Source: Rhodococcus sp. P-2
GTDB taxonomy: Bacteria; Actinomycetota; Actinomycetes; Mycobacteriales; Mycobacteriaceae
Length of the DNA stretch: 64,000 nucleotides
NCBI RefSeq assembly: GCF_016598535.1
Contig: NZ_CP066779.1
Span: forward strand, 4,152,053 to 4,216,052
Direction of reading: 5' to 3'
Part shown: in pieces, positions 61,094 through 64,000 of the stretch
Numbering within the stretch: position 1 is the first letter of the stretch
How the letters are laid out: the number at the start of each line of letters is the position of its first letter
Notes under the pieces: generated by a model
Told to the model about the DNA's origin: nothing
The model's database searches: none
What the model saw: only the letters and a program-made list of their open reading frames with translations
Translations under genes and position numbers: made by a program

Positions 61094-62248
61094 ATGACGG
61101 AAATCGAGGAGCCTGAGGCAGTGAGCACAACGAGTACAGCAGATGCGTTGTTGTCGGGGCCACGCGGACGGCGGATGCTGCTTGACTACGTGATGGATGC
61201 CGAACGGATCCGGCGACCCGAGCCGCATGACGACTCGTTCCGTTCCGCGGTTTTTCTGGCGTCGCATCGCCTCGACCCCGATCGAGACTCCAGCGTGACG
61301 TACTCACGCGCGCACGAGTCCGGCGCTGAAGAGCCTCCTGAAGATCCCCTACGTGCCGTTGTCACTGCCGACGATGTGGCGCACCGCCTGTCCGAGGTAC
61401 CGCTTCCCGAGGTGACCGAGGTTGCACTCCGCTCGGCCCTCGCCGCCGCGACGGACACAGCACGCTACTGGCAGGACCCCGACGGTGAAGACATCCTCGT
61501 CGCAACCGCACCGGTACGACGTGAGCTTCGACGAGTCGCCGAGCACATCGCACGATCCCCACACGCGCAGTGGTGGACGACCGCGCTCGCCGAGACCGAC
61601 CAATGGGTGATAGTGAGCCGGGACGACGACAGCCCCGACACCTTTGAGTCGACGGCTGCAGAACTCCTGATCGACTGGCACGAGCACACTCTCGCAGCGG
61701 AAGCGCGAGCCGCTGACCGCCCGACCGATCCAAAGGCGAACTGGTCCGGTTACTGGTGGTCGAATCCGTCTGTTCGGTGTTCGACACGGACACTGTTCGA
61801 CGGGACCCCGGCAGAATTGTGGTTCGTCGAAGACAGCATGGACTGGAAACGCATCGCCGTGCGACAAGTCGGCGCACCCGCCGGCGCTCGCATATACGAG
61901 ATCGACGGCGCGCGGGCGTGGGCGGAACTCTGCAGACGGTTCCCCCTCGAGGTCACCGCGGAGAAACGACACGACTGGTACCGGACTACCGGACGATCAG
62001 GGCGATGGGTCATCCCCAACTGGCAGCTCGTCGCCGAGAGCTACACGGGCGTGCATCTCACTGTTATGGGATACCTGGCCGCGGCGGGAACCGCGATCGG
62101 AGTCGACGACGAGACGGCCAGCGTCATCGCCGGGTGGGCGCCCGACGCGACATGCTGGCTCACTGACCCCGACCGCCTCGGCGACGAGTCCCGTACCTGG
62201 GTGCTCGACGACAGCCGAGAACATCTCGACTGGGTCGAAGAAACGTAA
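61094..62248 (+). CDS. Unrecognised 384-residue actinobacterial protein
   Basis: A 384-residue soluble acidic protein with no membrane segment. The C-terminal half is rich in tryptophan and aromatic residues (ANWSGYWWSNPSVRCST, AELWFVEDSMDWKRIAV, RTTGRSGRWVIPNWQLVAES). The N-terminal half is helical (RRELRRVAEHIARSPHAQWW). A GTG 10 codons downstream (61124) is an alternative start. No family was recognised. It follows the SMI1 gene after 79 bases and could belong to the same accessory unit. Confidence 0.65.
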   Translation: MTEIEEPEAVSTTSTADALLSGPRGRRMLLDYVMDAERIRRPEPHDDSFRSAVFLASHRLDPDRDSSVTYSRAHESGAEEPPEDPLRAVVTADDVAHRLSEVPLPEVTEVALRSALAAATDTARYWQDPDGEDILVATAPVRRELRRVAEHIARSPHAQWWTTALAETDQWVIVSRDDDSPDTFESTAAELLIDWHEHTLAAEARAADRPTDPKANWSGYWWSNPSVRCSTRTLFDGTPAELWFVEDSMDWKRIAVRQVGAPAGARIYEIDGARAWAELCRRFPLEVTAEKRHDWYRTTGRSGRWVIPNWQLVAESYTGVHLTVMGYLAAAGTAIGVDDETASVIAGWAPDATCWLTDPDRLGDESRTWVLDDSREHLDWVEET

Positions 62249-62575
62249 CAATGAGGGACCGCCAATCGTGTTCGCTGTGCAGTGTCCACCCTGAGAGCAT
62301 CGCGGAGTGCAAGTCGAGACGGGTAACCCCACCTACGAGGACGAGGTGCGTGGCTCCGAGCTCGAACTTGTGGACGTGGTTGATGCCACGTAATTGGCCT
62401 CGGTGAGTGGCTGTGTCCGCTCCAGTCCTTGGTCCCGGTTGAGTGCTTCTATCAATCTCGCAATGCCAACAGCCTTCTCGTCCTCAGCACCGATATCGGG
62501 CGTGCTCGGTTACAGTGCCCTGCATGAGCGGGACAGACTGTTGAAGTCGGCTGTGTGGCGCCGTGGATGGCTGCG
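62249..62575. other. Gap without a convincing gene
   Basis: No recognisable gene or RNA is seen in these 327 bases. A 28-codon frame from GTG 62307 to TAA 62393 was seen but has no clear ribosome site or similarity. Confidence 0.55.
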
Positions 62576-63802
62576 ATGAGTGACGTTTCGCCGCCAAGTC
62601 ACCGTTCATCGTTTCGACGCTTTCTCACGGCCGCGGTGATCAGTTCGGCCGGCTCGTCGGTGACAGCTGTGGCGATGCCCATTTTGGTAGTGCAGCTTTT
62701 GGACGCGACGCCGTTCGAAGTGGGTGTGGTGAACGCGGCGCAGTTCATCCCGTATGCGGTGCTCGGGTTGGTCGCGGGGGTTTATGTCGATCGGTGGCGG
62801 CGCAAGCCAATTCTCGTGTGGGCAAGCGTCGGTCGAGCGGTGGTGCTCGGTGCCGTCCCGCTCCTTTGGCTCGCCGGCCTTCTGCACATCTGGGTTCTGG
62901 TCATCGTGTTGCTGTTGTTCGGCTCCTTCTCGGTGTTCGGCTTCGCCGCGATGCAGTCCTTGTTGCCCCGGCTGGTTCCACGCAGCCAACTGGTGAAAGC
63001 AAACGCTCGACTCGACCAAGCTGACGCAGTAGCAACGACATTGGGACCAACGGTCGGAGGCGCACTCGTAGGCCTGCTCGGCGCTCCCGTGGTGATCGCC
63101 GTCGACGCAATCAGCTACGTCATCGATGCCGCACTCAATTTCGGGCTCGACGTCGACGAGCCTCGACCCGCTTCTCGCTCCCGAAACCTGATGAACGAAG
63201 TGCGTGAGGGTCTGCGATTCACGTATCGCCACCACACTCTCAACCCGCTCGCGATATCGACGCACGTGTGGTTCCTTGCCAACGGAGCTGCGTTGACTGT
63301 ATTGTCGCTGTTCGCTCTTCGCTCGCTCGGGTTCAGTGCCTACACCTACGGTTTGCTGTTGACGACGTTCGGTGTCGCCAGCCTCCTCGGCACATCCTGC
63401 GCTCACGCGCTCGGCACGCGCATCGGATCAGGACGAGCAGTCATCCTGGCCCGCACGGTATACCCCGTCACCTGGCTTCTCGTGGCCTGCGCGACGGACA
63501 CAGATGTCGGCCATGTGTTGCCGTTCGCAGCGCTGGGCCTGCAAGGGTTGGCAGCGGGCGCGGAGAACGCGAACGAGATGGGCTATTGGCAAGCTCTCAC
63601 CCCCGATGAGCTTCTCGGGCGTGTCAACGCTGCCCGACGCTCCGTCAACCGCACCATGGCTGCCCTCGGCGCAGTGACAGCGGGTCTGCTGGTCAGCGCA
63701 ATCGGTGAACGCCTAACCCTGCTCGGCGTCACTGTTGTGTTCGCCATCGCTGCAGCCACATTGGGGTTCTCTCCGATGCGACATCCGACGCGCGAACTCT
63801 GA
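62576..63802 (+). CDS. MFS transporter (drug-efflux type)
   Basis: A 408-residue major facilitator with 12 predicted membrane segments. The loop 2-3 motif is GLVAGVYVDRWRRKPILVWA (G-x-x-x-D-R-x-x-RRK), and the second-half counterpart is less conserved (SCAHALGTRIGSGRAVILAR). It resembles the enterobactin-exporter/DHA3-like branch that exports drugs or siderophores. ATG 62576 was chosen; GTG 62555 and ATG 62567 are in-frame alternatives. No adjacent regulator was found. Confidence 0.88.
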   Translation: MSDVSPPSHRSSFRRFLTAAVISSAGSSVTAVAMPILVVQLLDATPFEVGVVNAAQFIPYAVLGLVAGVYVDRWRRKPILVWASVGRAVVLGAVPLLWLAGLLHIWVLVIVLLLFGSFSVFGFAAMQSLLPRLVPRSQLVKANARLDQADAVATTLGPTVGGALVGLLGAPVVIAVDAISYVIDAALNFGLDVDEPRPASRSRNLMNEVREGLRFTYRHHTLNPLAISTHVWFLANGAALTVLSLFALRSLGFSAYTYGLLLTTFGVASLLGTSCAHALGTRIGSGRAVILARTVYPVTWLLVACATDTDVGHVLPFAALGLQGLAAGAENANEMGYWQALTPDELLGRVNAARRSVNRTMAALGAVTAGLLVSAIGERLTLLGVTVVFAIAAATLGFSPMRHPTREL

Positions 63803-64000
63803 CCTCGAGACACGTACCCGCCGCGCCTTGGAACCGTTGTCGAACCCGCCCCGCGGGTGGATGCCCGGTAATCAATTCAATCCTTCAGCTGCGGGAGCCC
63901 CGGCAGTGAGCTCCGCTGAAGACTGCCCGAGTTATGCCGCAGCCGAATGTATTTCGCTGCACTGTCGTGAGTGCTCGAGCATTGGCACGCCCACGTCCGG
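63803..64000. other. Window end, no gene seen
   Basis: No open frame with recognisable similarity, RNA or terminator could be supported in the last 198 bases. Confidence 0.5.

Noticed and set aside
62307..62393. 28-codon frame in the gap before the MFS gene
   Set aside because: It has no separate ribosome site, no promoter or terminator and no recognisable sequence.

Overview
The window is 64 kb of high-GC actinobacterial DNA. It most likely comes from a mycolic-acid-forming Rhodococcus: it carries a mycobacterial-type FAS-II cluster, an antigen-85-like mycolyltransferase, two NDMA-type nicotinoprotein alcohol dehydrogenases and a DUF222/13E12-type HNH protein. Genus and gene names rest on recognised protein motifs and remembered gene order; no database search was possible.

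Left part (1-13.2 kb): the 3' end of a sugar/polyol ABC importer operon (binding protein, two permeases, ATPase) and a PfkB sugar kinase; an MmpL-type exporter followed by a two-component system; a DUF222-HNH gene behind a perfect LexA (SOS) box; an NDMA-dependent alcohol dehydrogenase; a serine beta-lactamase-like hydrolase; and a DUF3145 protein.

Central core (13.3-44.4 kb): a long block matching, in inverted order, the Mycobacterium tuberculosis Rv2220-Rv2247 neighbourhood. It holds accD6-kasA-acpM-fabD-mabR (mycolate elongation, one Kas only), aceE, a DUF3052 gene, ahpE, tRNA-Val, cobD, SURF1, ptpA-ptkA, cobC, NIF3, a zinc-ribbon protein, an RNase H/phosphatase fusion, panB, a secreted peptidase, glnA2 and glnE. 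Lying inside this block are the RNase P RNA gene, an ArsB-type permease, an RNB nuclease, a prolyl aminopeptidase/lipoprotein pair and a 30-residue small ORF. The mabR-fabD gap carries an exact TTTTGT-N9-ACAAAA palindrome, the sequence I recall for MabR.

Right part (44.4-64 kb): a spermidine-synthase-like gene and a second NDMA alcohol dehydrogenase. Then comes an accessory catabolic or salvage region: a hydrolase, a bicupin and an FmdE-like protein, followed by a GntR regulator divergent from a sulfurtransferase-thiM-flavin monooxygenase operon, with a 26-bp near-palindrome between them. After it lie an AraC/VOC pair, the mycolyltransferase, a DUF3349/small membrane protein/PitA cluster, and a less conserved tail with a candidate structured RNA, a decayed plus an intact SMI1/KNR4 protein, an unrecognised 384-residue protein and an MFS exporter.

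The best candidate for an undescribed system is the GntR-controlled sulfurtransferase-ThiM-monooxygenase operon (49.2-52.9 kb). It looks like a thiazole or thiamine breakdown or salvage unit. The small ORF beside rnpB and the multi-hairpin region at about 59.2 kb are the best candidates for unannotated small genes.
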